This document shows positions 9,718 to 18,064 of a stretch of DNA of 39,813 nt, one piece after another. The DNA comes from Cloacimonetes bacterium UBA5284. Lineage in GTDB: Bacteria; Cloacimonadota; Cloacimonadia; Cloacimonadales; Cloacimonadaceae. The notes below the pieces were generated by a model. It had not been told where the DNA came from, did not search any database, and was given only the letters and a program-made list of their open reading frames with translations. Position 1 is the first letter of the stretch. Every line of letters starts with the position of its first letter. The DNA lies in contig DHSO01000018.1 of the NCBI GenBank assembly GCA_002410505.1, forward strand, positions 1 to 39,813, in the 5' to 3' direction. Made by a program: the position numbers and the translations under genes.

Positions 9718-11947
9718 TAATCACTCCCATACGGATCAGGTCTTCACGATTTGCCAACACATCGCGGGACTTGCTGCCCAGATGCGGGCCCACAATCTGT
9801 GCCTGCTCCAAAAGGTCTACCAACCTTCCCGCCCTGGCATAGCCGATTTTAAAATGACGCTGCAGCATGGATACAGAGGCAGTTCCGCTACGCACGATCA
9901 CACGCGCCGCTTCCGGAAACAAGTCATCATCCCACTGAACAAAGCCACCGCCTTCTACCCTGTCTTCCACCTTCAGCGTAAAGTCTTGTTTGGGTTTCGG
10001 TTGACCGGCCATATATTCATTCACGCGAGCTATTTCGGGATCGGACACATAAGCACCATGAATGCGTTCCGGCGCCGCCTTTCCCGGAGGCAGAAAGAGC
10101 ATATCGCCATTACCCAAAAGCCGTTCCGCTCCTATCATATCCAAAATAACCCGGCTATCCACGCGGGAGGATACTTGAAAGGCGATACGGGCAGGGAAGT
10201 TTGCCTTGATGATGCCGGTAATCACCTTGATGGAAGGACGTTGCGTGGCCAGGATCAAGTGAATGCCCACCGCGCGTGCCATCTGTGCCAATCTGGTGAT
10301 AGGCAGCTCGATATCCTTGCCGCTGGTCATGATGAGATCGGCAAATTCATCCACCACAATCACTATATAGGGTAAACGTTCCATGCTCATATCCTGAGTG
10401 AATTTTTCGTTATAACCTATGATTTCGCGCACTTTGGCCTCTTGCAAAAGCTCGTAGCGCCGCTCCATCTCTTTCACCGCCCAATACATGGTTTCCAGCG
10501 CTGTATCCGGATCGGTTACCACATTGCCGATGAGGTGTGGCAAATCCGCGTATCCCGCCAATTCCACACGCTTGGGATCAATCAGAATCAGGCGCAGGTC
10601 ATCCGGTGTGGTTCGCATGATTAAACTCATCAATATGGTGTTGATACACACGGATTTTCCGCTACCGGTAGCGCCGGCTATCAAGAGATGCGGCATCCTG
10701 GCCAGATCCGTCACGATTGGCTTGCCCGAAATGTCTTTTCCCAAGCCAAAGGCCAGCTTGGATTTGTGTTTCCGCATTTCTTCACACAGGAGCAGATCTT
10801 TCAGATAAATCATATCCCGGGTGAGATTGGGAATCTCGATGCCGATGAGTCCCCGCCCCGGAATCGGAGCCTGCACGCGGATGGATTTTGCCTTGATCGC
10901 CAGAGCCAGATCGTCTGCCAACGAGGCAAACTTGCTCACTTTCACACCCTTGGCCGGCTCCAGCTCATATTGGGTGATGATGGGGCCGATGTTTACATTG
11001 CGCACTTCGGCTTCGATATTAAATTCTGCCAGCTTATTTTGCAAAATGCCGCTGGTTTCCAAAATCTGCGCTTCGATCTCCTTGCGATCCTTATCCGAAA
11101 GCTTTACCGGGCTTTCCAAAAAATCTTCCACATTGGGCATCTGATATTCTCGATCGTCCTCAAAACCTTCCAATACAACCCGTCGCGGTTTGCTCTCCGA
11201 CTCCACGCTTTTGCTCGTGATGGGCTCGGCAATCTTCACATTGGGAATATCGCGCTCCACATGATCCAAAATCTGAGGCTTGGGATCGGCTCGGCTTTCC
11301 TGCATCGGTGCGCCATCAATCTGCGGCCTTTGCGATTTACTTTCTTTGGCTCGGGCCATATCTTCCCACAACACCAGCAGCCACTGCTTGATGCGCCGCA
11401 TCTCCAGGATCAGCAAAAGGGTGAGAATCATCCCTCCGATCAACACTATCCTGGCTCCGGTAGCGCTGAATATCGCCGCCAGCGCTCTATACACAAACAA
11501 GGGAATAATGCTGTGAGAATATCCCGTTTGCGCTCCTGCCAACACAGCTTGCAAGAGAAAGAGCACGATCACCAGCAAATATGCTTTCTGGCGAATCAGA
11601 TAACGCTCCGGCTCCACAAAATACTGAAAGGAAATGATGGATATGATAATGAAACCAAACAGCGCCAGCCAATAGCCAAAGATATAGATAAACACATATC
11701 CGAAAAGGATGCCAAAGACCCCTACGGGATTTCCGGTATCCTGTCCGGAAGAGCCGAACCAACTGAAGATATTACCGTTTTCGCGTAAGAGCCGCATATC
11801 CCCGGCAATGCTCTGATATCCGGTCAAGAGGGAGATGATCACCAATATCGATATCAGACAGATCGCGGCGGCAGCCAGGCGTTTGCGGCGCGGCCCCAGT
11901 CCTGTCTTCTTCTTTTTGCTCTTGGATCGTTTCTTTTTTTCAGGCAT
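9704..11947 (-). CDS. ftsK: FtsK/SpoIIIE-type DNA translocase
   Basis: A 747-residue septal DNA pump. A basic N-terminus is followed by about four membrane spans (residues 24-44, 76-108, 121-142, 146-181), then a short acidic/proline linker (about 200-285). The alpha/beta RecA-like motor has Walker A GATGSGKS (425-432), Walker B IVIVVDEFAD, and the ATQRPS sensor stretch. The C-terminal gamma winged helix (about 670-735) contains SVSMLQRHFKIGYARAGRL, which reads orientation sequences and activates XerCD at dif. The linker is much shorter than in E. coli FtsK. The gene sits 17 bases after ychF and overlaps lolA. Confidence 0.96.
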   Translation of the reverse strand: MPEKKKRSKSKKKKTGLGPRRKRLAAAAICLISILVIISLLTGYQSIAGDMRLLRENGNIFSWFGSSGQDTGNPVGVFGILFGYVFIYIFGYWLALFGFIIISIISFQYFVEPERYLIRQKAYLLVIVLFLLQAVLAGAQTGYSHSIIPLFVYRALAAIFSATGARIVLIGGMILTLLLILEMRRIKQWLLVLWEDMARAKESKSQRPQIDGAPMQESRADPKPQILDHVERDIPNVKIAEPITSKSVESESKPRRVVLEGFEDDREYQMPNVEDFLESPVKLSDKDRKEIEAQILETSGILQNKLAEFNIEAEVRNVNIGPIITQYELEPAKGVKVSKFASLADDLALAIKAKSIRVQAPIPGRGLIGIEIPNLTRDMIYLKDLLLCEEMRKHKSKLAFGLGKDISGKPIVTDLARMPHLLIAGATGSGKSVCINTILMSLIMRTTPDDLRLILIDPKRVELAGYADLPHLIGNVVTDPDTALETMYWAVKEMERRYELLQEAKVREIIGYNEKFTQDMSMERLPYIVIVVDEFADLIMTSGKDIELPITRLAQMARAVGIHLILATQRPSIKVITGIIKANFPARIAFQVSSRVDSRVILDMIGAERLLGNGDMLFLPPGKAAPERIHGAYVSDPEIARVNEYMAGQPKPKQDFTLKVEDRVEGGGFVQWDDDLFPEAARVIVRSGTASVSMLQRHFKIGYARAGRLVDLLEQAQIVGPHLGSKSRDVLANREDLIRMGVINEED

Positions 11948-11964
11948 AGCTTTCCTTGCTTTTT

Positions 11965-13038
11965 TTAAACGTTGAAGCGAATGCTGAGAATATCACCATC
12001 CTGCACTATATAATCTTTTCCTTCCAGCCGAAAGAGTCCCTTTTCCTTCAAGTGTTTTTCGCTGCCGTGTTCCGTGATGGCATCGTATGCAAAACACTCC
12101 GCCCGAATGAATCCGCGCGCAAGATCGCTGTGGATTTTCCCTGCTGCGATCACCGCATTACTGCCTTTGGTGACGGTCCAGGCCCGCACTTCATCTTCTC
12201 CCACCGTAAAAAAGCTGATCTGCCCCAAAAGCTGATAACATAGCATGGTGATGCGATCGCGGATGGATTGACTGATGCCCATATCTTCCATGAACATCTC
12301 CGCCTCATCGCTATTCAAAGCAGAAAGCTCTTGCTCGAACTTCCCGGCAATCTGATTTGTCAGATAGCCTTTGCGGGCAAATTCGTCCAGCGCGGGATGG
12401 GGATTTTTGTATCCCTCTTCCGAAGTATTCAAAAGGATCAAGATGGGTTTTGAACTGAAGAATTGAAAGCCACGAATAGCTTTCTCCTCATCCGGATGCA
12501 AGCTCAGATCGCGAATGCTCTTGTTTTCCTGAAGATGCTCCAATATGCGCCGCAAAGCTTTTTCTTCGATCTGCACCGCTGCGGTCTTCACTCCGCGCTT
12601 ATAGCCCAGTTCGATCTTCTCCAGACGCTTTTCCGCGATCACCATGTCGCTGAGAATCATCTCATCCTCAAAATGCGCCAGCATCTTCAGGGGTTCCGCG
12701 TCTGAATACAGTTGATCCAGCTCGTCATCGGGATAGCTGCGCAGCACCAATACAAAGGCTTCACAGGATTTGATGCCGGAAAATGTGAGCGATTCCGCTT
12801 CCTCGCCCTCGGTGGCAAAGATGCCGGGAAAATCGTGAAATTCGATATTGGCATAGATGGTTTTTTTGGGCTTGTACAGCTCACTCAGACGCGTGATACG
12901 TTCATCGGTCACTTGCACGATGCCGATATTGGCATCGCCGGCGGGAGAATACTTATCCACAGGTATATCCTGCCCGGTAAGGGCGTTAAAAATAGTGGTC
13001 TTGCCGCTTTTGGGCGGCCCGATCAGGGCAATTTTCAT
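11965..13038 (-). CDS. ychF: Redox-regulated ATPase YchF (Obg-related)
   Basis: A 357-residue P-loop protein near the family length of about 363. The G1 motif GPPKSGKTT lies at 7-15. The G4 position reads NTSE, the NxxE variant that distinguishes YchF (ATP-preferring) from true GTPases. The C-terminal TGS domain contains FFTVGEDEVRAWTV, GFIRAE and the ending DGDILSIRFNV. The G3 region reads DFPG rather than the more usual DIAG, a small divergence. YchF binds ribosomes and modulates stress responses. The ATG at 13038 has an AAGGA site about 9 bases upstream. It lies 13 bases after the pseudouridine synthase gene. Confidence 0.93.
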   Translation of the reverse strand: MKIALIGPPKSGKTTIFNALTGQDIPVDKYSPAGDANIGIVQVTDERITRLSELYKPKKTIYANIEFHDFPGIFATEGEEAESLTFSGIKSCEAFVLVLRSYPDDELDQLYSDAEPLKMLAHFEDEMILSDMVIAEKRLEKIELGYKRGVKTAAVQIEEKALRRILEHLQENKSIRDLSLHPDEEKAIRGFQFFSSKPILILLNTSEEGYKNPHPALDEFARKGYLTNQIAGKFEQELSALNSDEAEMFMEDMGISQSIRDRITMLCYQLLGQISFFTVGEDEVRAWTVTKGSNAVIAAGKIHSDLARGFIRAECFAYDAITEHGSEKHLKEKGLFRLEGKDYIVQDGDILSIRFNV

Positions 13039-13051
13039 CGTTAAAATCCTT

Positions 13052-13804
13052 TTACTTATGCTTGTTCGCGGCGCCCTTCTGCGAGCTCTCGCCGCGTCCG
13101 GCTATCAACAACCCACGCAATTCCACCGGCAATAATGGTCGCCATCTGCCCACCGGTAAATCTCCTAAAACAATGGGGCCAAACTGCACCCGGCGCAGAT
13201 GCTTCACTTTGCCACCCACTGCTTCGATCATATAGCGAAGCTGACGTTTGCGCCCCTCGGTGATGCCGATGCGCAAGAGCATATCCGTGTCTGTGGAGCT
13301 TTTCACATAGACTTTGGCGCTCTGCGTGATACCTCCTTCGATCTCTACTCCTTCGCGCAACTTCAGAATCGCCGCTTTTGAAAGCTTTGGCTCCAGACGC
13401 ACACGGTAGATTTTTTCCACCTTGTGGCTGGGATGAGTAAGACGCTTGATCAGCTCGCCATCGTCGGTAAACAGCAACAAACCTTCGCTGTTCTTGTCCA
13501 AACGCCCGGCATAGGGCAGATTGGCAAATTTCTCCGGTAGTAGATCATACACGGTTTTGCGGTCGTATTCGTCTTTTTGAGTAACTACATAGCCTGTAGG
13601 CTTGTTCAATATAATGTATATCTTCTCATCTTTGGGACTGATTACTTTGCCCATATAGCGCATTTCGTCCGCGGCGGGATCGATCACAGTGGCCAGATCT
13701 TTTTGCACCACTCCGTTCACGGATACCAGTCCCCGGGTGATGAGAGCTTCCACCTTGCGCCTACTGCCCAAACCACATAATGCCAGATAGCGGTTCAGAC
13801 GCAT
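13052..13804 (-). CDS. RsuA/RluB-family rRNA pseudouridine synthase
   Basis: A 250-residue enzyme that isomerises uridine to pseudouridine in rRNA. The S4 RNA-binding domain begins at the first residue (MRLNRYLALCGLGSRRK). The catalytic domain has GRLDKNSEGLLL (100-111) with the nucleophile Asp103, LNKPTGYVVT earlier and GRKRQLRYM later. I chose the ATG at 13804, four bases after the stop of the lptE-like gene, because S4 domains of this family start there. A GTG 63 bases upstream stays open but lies inside lptE and adds a low-complexity Ser/Lys tail. Whether it acts on 16S (RsuA) or 23S (RluB) rRNA cannot be read from the sequence; RluB is slightly favoured. Confidence 0.9.
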   Translation of the reverse strand: MRLNRYLALCGLGSRRKVEALITRGLVSVNGVVQKDLATVIDPAADEMRYMGKVISPKDEKIYIILNKPTGYVVTQKDEYDRKTVYDLLPEKFANLPYAGRLDKNSEGLLLFTDDGELIKRLTHPSHKVEKIYRVRLEPKLSKAAILKLREGVEIEGGITQSAKVYVKSSTDTDMLLRIGITEGRKRQLRYMIEAVGGKVKHLRRVQFGPIVLGDLPVGRWRPLLPVELRGLLIAGRGESSQKGAANKHK

Positions 13805-13808
13805 CGGC

Positions 13809-14309
13809 TTACCAGGCTTCGAGACTGTTTTGGATGACCGATTTGAAGATGCTGGAGAAGATTTCACTTAAGGCTTCCTCTTTACTGTTGTTCCTGGCAG
13901 TACTGCCTTCCGCCACTTTATACGCTTCGCTTACCGAAAGCGCCGTGTTCTCATAGATCACTTCGTTGTTCACCAAATCCGTGAATCTAATGTCTAATAC
14001 CATGCGTAATTGATAATCCTGCACCTGATTCGCGCTGTCGTAGCTGTATATCTTTTCTTCAAAAGAGATTATACTCCCTTCCAGAAGGCAATCAGGATCT
14101 TGAGTTACCAATTTCAAACGCCCATCGTTGCGCACGGATAACGATAGCTCGTTTAGAGCTTTATCCGCCAGAGCAAATTCCACGGTTGTGTTCTCAAACG
14201 GCTCGATCCGAATTTTTTTTAAATGCGGATAAGCATTTGAATAAACGGAGTAGTAGCAACTACTAAGCGCCACCATTAAGATGGCTGCACAAATAAATCT
14301 CTTGACCAT
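13809..14309 (-). CDS. LptE-like LPS-assembly lipoprotein
   Basis: A 166-residue lipoprotein: signal sequence with lipobox ALSSC, lipidated Cys18. The LptE-type pattern follows: KIRIEPFENTTVE, then LTQDPDCLLEGSIISFEEK-like strands and a C-terminal helix with ARNNSKEEALSEIFSSIF. LptE plugs the LptD beta-barrel that inserts LPS into the outer membrane. LptE-like proteins diverge strongly, so the call rests on size, lipobox and the FENTT/strand pattern. The ATG at 14309 is preferred over the in-frame TTG at 14345 because the signal peptide then begins normally. It is the first gene of the seven-gene run down to 7118. Confidence 0.75.
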   Translation of the reverse strand: MVKRFICAAILMVALSSCYYSVYSNAYPHLKKIRIEPFENTTVEFALADKALNELSLSVRNDGRLKLVTQDPDCLLEGSIISFEEKIYSYDSANQVQDYQLRMVLDIRFTDLVNNEVIYENTALSVSEAYKVAEGSTARNNSKEEALSEIFSSIFKSVIQNSLEAW

Positions 14310-14407
14310 TATGCTATATCCAAAAAATTCTCGTATCCTTGTCAAGTTAAACCTTGCACTTATATTTTGAACTACATAAAAATGCTTACAAATACAGGAG
14401 GTAAGCC
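14310..14407. promoter_or_regulatory. Divergent promoter region between lptE-like and HTH-EIIA genes
   Basis: The two flanking genes diverge across 98 bases. On the minus strand a TTGACA hexamer (14345-14340) is followed after 17 bases by TGGATA (14322-14317), which would start transcription almost at the lptE ATG. On the plus strand an exact AGGAGG ribosome site lies at 14396-14401, six bases before the ATG at 14408. A weaker TTGCAC at 14354 lacks a good partner. Confidence 0.35.
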
Positions 14408-15082
14408 ATGGCTAAGAAGTATATCTCCCAAGCCGAAGCAGCTAAGAAACTGAAAGTTTCCGACCGGGTAATCCAGGAAATGATCAACAGCAAAATCTTC
14501 GAAACCAAGCAAGTCGGAAAAAACGAGAAAATTGATGAGGATTCGCTGAATGAATGGCTGGAAAATCTCAACGAAAACGATGAGAAAATGCTGGCATTGA
14601 AACGCGTGATCTGCCACTTTGAGGAATACATGCGCCCCGAAAACATCTTCCTCGATTTTCACGCTGAAAACAAATACGATGCCATTCGCATCCTCAGCGA
14701 ACACGCCAAAGACATGAAATTAGTCCGCGACGCCCGCTGGCTATATGAAGTTGTGGTTGCCCGCGAAGAGCTTATCTCCACTGCCATCGGCAACGGAGTA
14801 GCCCTGCTGCACCCCCGCCACCTGCATCCTTCAAAGATCAAAGCACCCAGCATCCTCTTTGGCCGCAGCGATGAAGATGTGGATTTTGACGCTCCGGACA
14901 ACAAACCGGTGAAAATCTTCTTCATGTTGCTGTTGCACAACGATAAACAGCACCTTTTCAGCCTCTCTTACATATCCAAACTCATCATGAATCCCGGTGT
15001 GCTGGAAAGCTTTTTGAACGCATCAAACGCCGAAGAAATTCACACCGCTCTCACTGCTCCCATGGAAGACAAGAATTCATGA
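14408..15082 (+). CDS. HTH (MerR/excisionase-like) fused to PTS EIIA (PtsN-like) domain
   Basis: A 224-residue protein. Residues 1-52 form a small DNA-binding helix-turn-helix of the excisionase/MerR type (SQAEAAKKLKVSDRVIQEMI, then NEKIDEDSLNEWL). Residues 68-215 resemble the nitrogen-type EIIA domain: REELISTAIGNGVALLH places the phosphorylatable His at 135, and the C-terminal DKQHLFSLSYISKLI matches the end of PtsN. EIIA-Ntr proteins are phosphorylated by NPr and regulate rather than import sugar; a direct DNA-binding fusion suggests a phosphorylation-controlled transcription factor, which is inference. A strong AGGAGG sits upstream. The stop overlaps the purE start by 4 bases. Confidence 0.8.
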   Translation: MAKKYISQAEAAKKLKVSDRVIQEMINSKIFETKQVGKNEKIDEDSLNEWLENLNENDEKMLALKRVICHFEEYMRPENIFLDFHAENKYDAIRILSEHAKDMKLVRDARWLYEVVVAREELISTAIGNGVALLHPRHLHPSKIKAPSILFGRSDEDVDFDAPDNKPVKIFFMLLLHNDKQHLFSLSYISKLIMNPGVLESFLNASNAEEIHTALTAPMEDKNS

Positions 15083-15528
15083 AGAAAGTCCGCATCATCC
15101 TGGGCAGTAAAAGCGACTTGCAGATCTGTGAACCCATTCAGAAAACATTGAATGAATTTGGCGTAGACTCAGAACTACAGATCAGCAGCGCGCACCGGAA
15201 TCCCGAAAAAACGGCAAAACTGGCCCAAGAAGCTGAAAAAGAAGGCTTTGGCATCATTATCGCCTGCGCCGGTATGGCTGCACATTTACCAGGAGTTATC
15301 GCATCCCACAGCTCTCTGCCAATCATCGGAGTACCCATAGCCGCCGGTCCCCTCAGCGGAAAAGACGCCCTGTATTCCATCGCCCAGATGCCCCCCGGCG
15401 TTCCCGTGGCTTGCATGGCGATTAATGGCGTTAAAAACGCCGCTCTGCTCGCCATCCAAATCCTCGCCCTCTCCGATAATGAACTCGCCAAACGATACAA
15501 GGACTACAAAGAAAGCTTGAAAGTATAA
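15079..15528 (+). CDS. purE: 5-(carboxyamino)imidazole ribonucleotide mutase
   Basis: A 149-residue purine-pathway enzyme that converts N5-CAIR to CAIR. The class I motifs are GSKSD (9-13; usually GSxSD), SAHRNP with the catalytic His, and AGMAAHLPG (usually AGGAAHLPG). MPPGVPVACMAI and the alternating NAALLAIQIL helix close the fold. The length is normal for the single-domain enzyme (about 160). The start overlaps the HTH-EIIA stop as ATGA, so the two are co-translated. No purK or other pur gene is adjacent; purB lies at 37077-38372. Confidence 0.94.
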   Translation: MKKVRIILGSKSDLQICEPIQKTLNEFGVDSELQISSAHRNPEKTAKLAQEAEKEGFGIIIACAGMAAHLPGVIASHSSLPIIGVPIAAGPLSGKDALYSIAQMPPGVPVACMAINGVKNAALLAIQILALSDNELAKRYKDYKESLKV

Positions 15529-15617
15529 CTGCTTAAGTTCATGAAACACGGTCGTCGACGCTTCTGCCGGCGCCGCTTTGGCTTTGTGAATCATTCTGTT
15601 TCCCTTTCTAAAATAAT

Positions 15618-15647
15618 GACCCCGTGCATTTTCATGCATGCGGGGTC
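15618..15647 (-). terminator. Hairpin terminator between converging purE and the minus-strand pair
   Basis: GACCCCG and CGGGGTC flank a TGCAT/ATGCA inner stem with a 2-base bulge and a TTTC loop. On the minus strand ATTATTTT follows, so it ends transcription from the gene at 15676-16113. On the plus strand TTATAG follows, a poorer but possible stop for purE. Confidence 0.75.
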
Positions 15648-15675
15648 TTATAGCTTTCCACATCCGGCAGAAATG

Positions 15676-16113
15676 CTATATTAGCGCCCGGAATGATTGG
15701 TAACCCTTTACCTTGGGTAACAAACCGGCATCACAGGCCTCAGATACACGCCGACAAGGCAACATCATCGCCTGCTCACGATCGATACTCTTCAGATCCG
15801 TGTGCAAAATATGATGCATATTCCACATCAATTTGGTATAGATGAGATTCCAAGCATGCAAGGGCTTGTCCCTATTTCCGGGTAAATCATTGTACAAGGC
15901 CAGATAGTCACGCAAATCCTGCCGGTATTCCGCACCGGGCCGGATCCCATAGATGCGTTTCTGCACATCTGCAAAAGTCTCATTGTGCTCTCCCGGGGTG
16001 AATCTTGGTTTGCGACGAATAATGTATTGATTCCGTTTCGGCGAAAAGTAAAACACAGAATCGTCCACGCTTCCCGAATAACCCATCACGAGCCTGTTGT
16101 ATCTAACCTTCAT
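15676..16113 (-). CDS. Hypothetical protein, unrecognised family
   Basis: I do not recognise this 145-residue protein. The ATG at 16113 is chosen over the ATG at 16119 because a GGGAGG site lies exactly 6 bases before it, while it directly abuts the earlier one. The N-terminal 40 residues look like strands (MKVRYNRLVMGYSGSVDD, then FYFSPKRNQYIIRRKP). The rest is helical and basic, with many Tyr, Arg and Trp and no signal peptide or membrane span. The VFYFSP...IRRKP stretch recalls small beta-barrel proteins encoded near phage-like loci, but this is too weak for a call. It overlaps the preceding gene by 11 bases and ends before a strong terminator, so the pair forms one short unit. Confidence 0.65.
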   Translation of the reverse strand: MKVRYNRLVMGYSGSVDDSVFYFSPKRNQYIIRRKPRFTPGEHNETFADVQKRIYGIRPGAEYRQDLRDYLALYNDLPGNRDKPLHAWNLIYTKLMWNMHHILHTDLKSIDREQAMMLPCRRVSEACDAGLLPKVKGYQSFRALI

Positions 16114-16381
16114 GTTCATCCTCCCTGCCTGTCACTTCCCCGTTCCCTGTCTCTTGCTTCATATACAACACATTACGAGTAGGCTCCAAAATATGCTGCA
16201 GTATTTTCTTCATCAGGATAAGCTCACTGTCTTCCACGTTTTCAAAAAAACTCAGTATCAAGCGCAATTTCGCCCGCCTTGGATTGCTGTGCCACTCATC
16301 GTAGCATAGCGGTGCGAGCACACCGTTAATCACGCTGGGTCCCGGTGCTTTCTTAATTACTTTCCTCTTTGCTGTTTCCAT
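16103..16381 (-). CDS. Small hypothetical protein, partner of the downstream gene
   Basis: A 92-residue protein I do not recognise. The ATG at 16381 has a good GTGGAGAAAAAG ribosome site. It is cytoplasmic in appearance: a basic start (METAKRKVIKKAPG), an Arg/Lys-rich middle (NPRRAKLRLILSFF), a helix with DSELILMKKILQHIL and a charged tail rich in Glu and Gly. The 3' end overlaps the start of the next gene by 11 bases, which suggests translational coupling. The two-small-gene layout resembles toxin-antitoxin or phage-accessory pairs, but no known motif supports either. Confidence 0.6.
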   Translation of the reverse strand: METAKRKVIKKAPGPSVINGVLAPLCYDEWHSNPRRAKLRLILSFFENVEDSELILMKKILQHILEPTRNVLYMKQETGNGEVTGREDEHEG

Positions 16382-16718
16382 TCTTTTTCTCCACTCAGAG
16401 GCCCTAATTTTGTTTTTTTTGCCTCTTACCTACTGTATGAAGGACAGCACTGGGACAATTTCGGATATTTCTCGCGTGGTATGTAGCTATAGAATTGATA
16501 ATAAAGCTCTTAGTAGCATGAATAATTTTTTATGTGCCGATAAGGACTCGGTGTCTCGGGTTCGAAAACAATGTGAGAGAATTCATGCCTTACGATAAGT
16601 ATGACGCGTTTTGCACATGATACGAGCTTCTGAGCAGGATACCCATGTATCCTTGGGCAGATAACATGTGGATATATTTGAGCTCGTTAAACGCTATCCG
16701 GAAGACATGAAATAGGTC
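16382..16718. other. Intergenic stretch without a recognised gene
   Basis: These 337 bases are AT-rich and hold only short open frames without ribosome sites. Visible structure is limited to a small hairpin GGATAC/GTATCC at 16637-16652, inside wider arms ACGAGCT and AGCTCGT about 45 bases apart. This lies downstream of the fumarase beta gene and may help end that transcript, although no clear T-run follows. Confidence 0.4.
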
Positions 16719-17222
16719 TTAAACTATTGCTACATAACAAGGTAGATCTTTCACCACCATATGAAACACAGCTTCCGTGCCCAGTTCCGGCCAGAGGAAT
16801 GTTTCACATGAAACAATATGGCGGCTCAGAACTGCCGATATACCCCCGACACATGTTAAATACAGTCCGGCATATTCCTTGATCAATCTTACACATTCCA
16901 CTCCCCTATCGCCCTTGCCAATCATCACGCGCAATCCATGTTTCAACATTATCTCCACGTAGGGATCCATGCGATAACTGGTAGTAGGACCCACCGCTCC
17001 ACAGATCTGACCCTCTCGCGCCGGACTTGGTCCACAATAAAAGATTGCTGTCTTCTTCAAATCAAAAGCTAAGTCCTGCCCTTGACCCAGTATATCAACC
17101 ATGCGCTTATGCGCCTGATCCCTGGCTGTATAGATGTCTCCGGAAAGCAAAACCTTGTCGCTCACTTCCAATCCTCGCATATCTCCGGGTTTTAATGGCA
17201 AAGATAGACGTATCTCTCGCAT
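16719..17222 (-). CDS. Class I fumarate hydratase (or related hydro-lyase), beta subunit
   Basis: A 167-residue C-terminal half of a two-subunit Fe-S hydro-lyase. Motifs are LSGDIYTARDQAHKR (27-40), YCGPSPAREGQICGAVGPTTS (62-82) and the IGKG loop (101-104), which bind and position the dicarboxylate. The ATG at 17222 shares TAATG with the stop of the alpha gene; the longer reading frame to 17258 lies wholly within alpha and is not needed. L(+)-tartrate dehydratase is built the same way, so the exact substrate could differ from fumarate/malate. It is the last gene of the six-gene minus-strand run. Confidence 0.9.
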   Translation of the reverse strand: MREIRLSLPLKPGDMRGLEVSDKVLLSGDIYTARDQAHKRMVDILGQGQDLAFDLKKTAIFYCGPSPAREGQICGAVGPTTSYRMDPYVEIMLKHGLRVMIGKGDRGVECVRLIKEYAGLYLTCVGGISAVLSRHIVSCETFLWPELGTEAVFHMVVKDLPCYVAIV

Positions 17223-18064
17223 TACACCTCCACTCGGATGTGCCGATGCGCATGACATTCCACATTAACCGCTATCGGTAAAGATGCGATATGACATGGT
17301 GCAGATAAGACATGAACTGCCAAAACGGTATGATTGCCTCCAAATCCCTGTACTCCGCAGCCGCCGGCATTGACTCTGTCTTTGATATCCCGCTCTAACA
17401 ACGCGTATTCATTCTTGGGATGCTCCCTCCCCAAAGCTTCCAATAAAGCACGTTTTGCCAAAAGCGGAGCAGTTTCAAAATTCCCCCCTATCCCAATACC
17501 CAGGATCAAGGGCGGGCATGGTTTTGAACCTGCCGCTATTACTTTTTCAGATATATAGTTCACGATCTCCTCATGATCGGCACCGGGATTGAACATCTTC
17601 AGAAAACTCATGTTCTCTGCCCCACCGCCTTTCTGACAGATCCACATATTCAGACCGGAGCCGGAAACGCTGTTGATGTGAACTATTCCCGGGCTGTTAT
17701 TGCCACTGTTCTGTCTTAGTGCATAGGGATCTTTCATTATACTGGCCCTCAAAGGCAATTCCCTTTGAGCTTGTATCACGGCGCGGTTTATTGAATCCTG
17801 AAGCGCTTCTTCCAATTGCACTTCTATGCCCAGATCCGCAAAAACCACCGTGCTTCCGGTATCCTGACACAATGGGATCCGATCTGAAGCGGATACTCGG
17901 TGGTTTTCCAGGATCGCGTTCAACACGTCGCGCACTATATCGCTCTCTTCTTCGTTCAATGCATCTTGCAACATCGCGCTCATATCCGGATCGGGATGAT
18001 AGCTGATATACCTGATCGCCTCAAATACCTTCCGCGTAATAGTATCTTTACTTAGTTTTCTCAT
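17222..18064 (-). CDS. Class I fumarate hydratase (or related hydro-lyase), alpha subunit
   Basis: A 280-residue subunit carrying the oxygen-sensitive 4Fe-4S cluster. The three expected ligands are Cys66 (PLCQDTG), Cys183 (KPCPPLILGIGIGG) and Cys236 (NAGGCGVQGFGG). The KGGGAEN motif lies at 145-151. The enzyme adds water to fumarate to give L-malate in the citric-acid or reverse branch. The split-gene form is typical of anaerobes and of archaea, fitting an anaerobic host. The start overlaps the DUF58 gene by 4 bases. Confidence 0.93.
   Translation of the reverse strand: MRKLSKDTITRKVFEAIRYISYHPDPDMSAMLQDALNEEESDIVRDVLNAILENHRVSASDRIPLCQDTGSTVVFADLGIEVQLEEALQDSINRAVIQAQRELPLRASIMKDPYALRQNSGNNSPGIVHINSVSGSGLNMWICQKGGGAENMSFLKMFNPGADHEEIVNYISEKVIAAGSKPCPPLILGIGIGGNFETAPLLAKRALLEALGREHPKNEYALLERDIKDRVNAGGCGVQGFGGNHTVLAVHVLSAPCHIASLPIAVNVECHAHRHIRVEV

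Noticed and set aside
10688..11788. A 366-codon plus-strand open frame
   Set aside because: It is antisense to ftsK, which carries intact Walker motifs; the shadow frame shows no family pattern.
13805..13867. Longer GTG start for the pseudouridine synthase
   Set aside because: The extra 21 residues are coded inside the lptE-like gene in another frame and do not match the family, whose S4 domain begins at the ATG at 13804.
16540..16600. GGGTTCGAAAAC, resembling a tRNA T-loop
   Set aside because: The flanking bases do not form a T-stem, and no acceptor, D or anticodon stems could be drawn.
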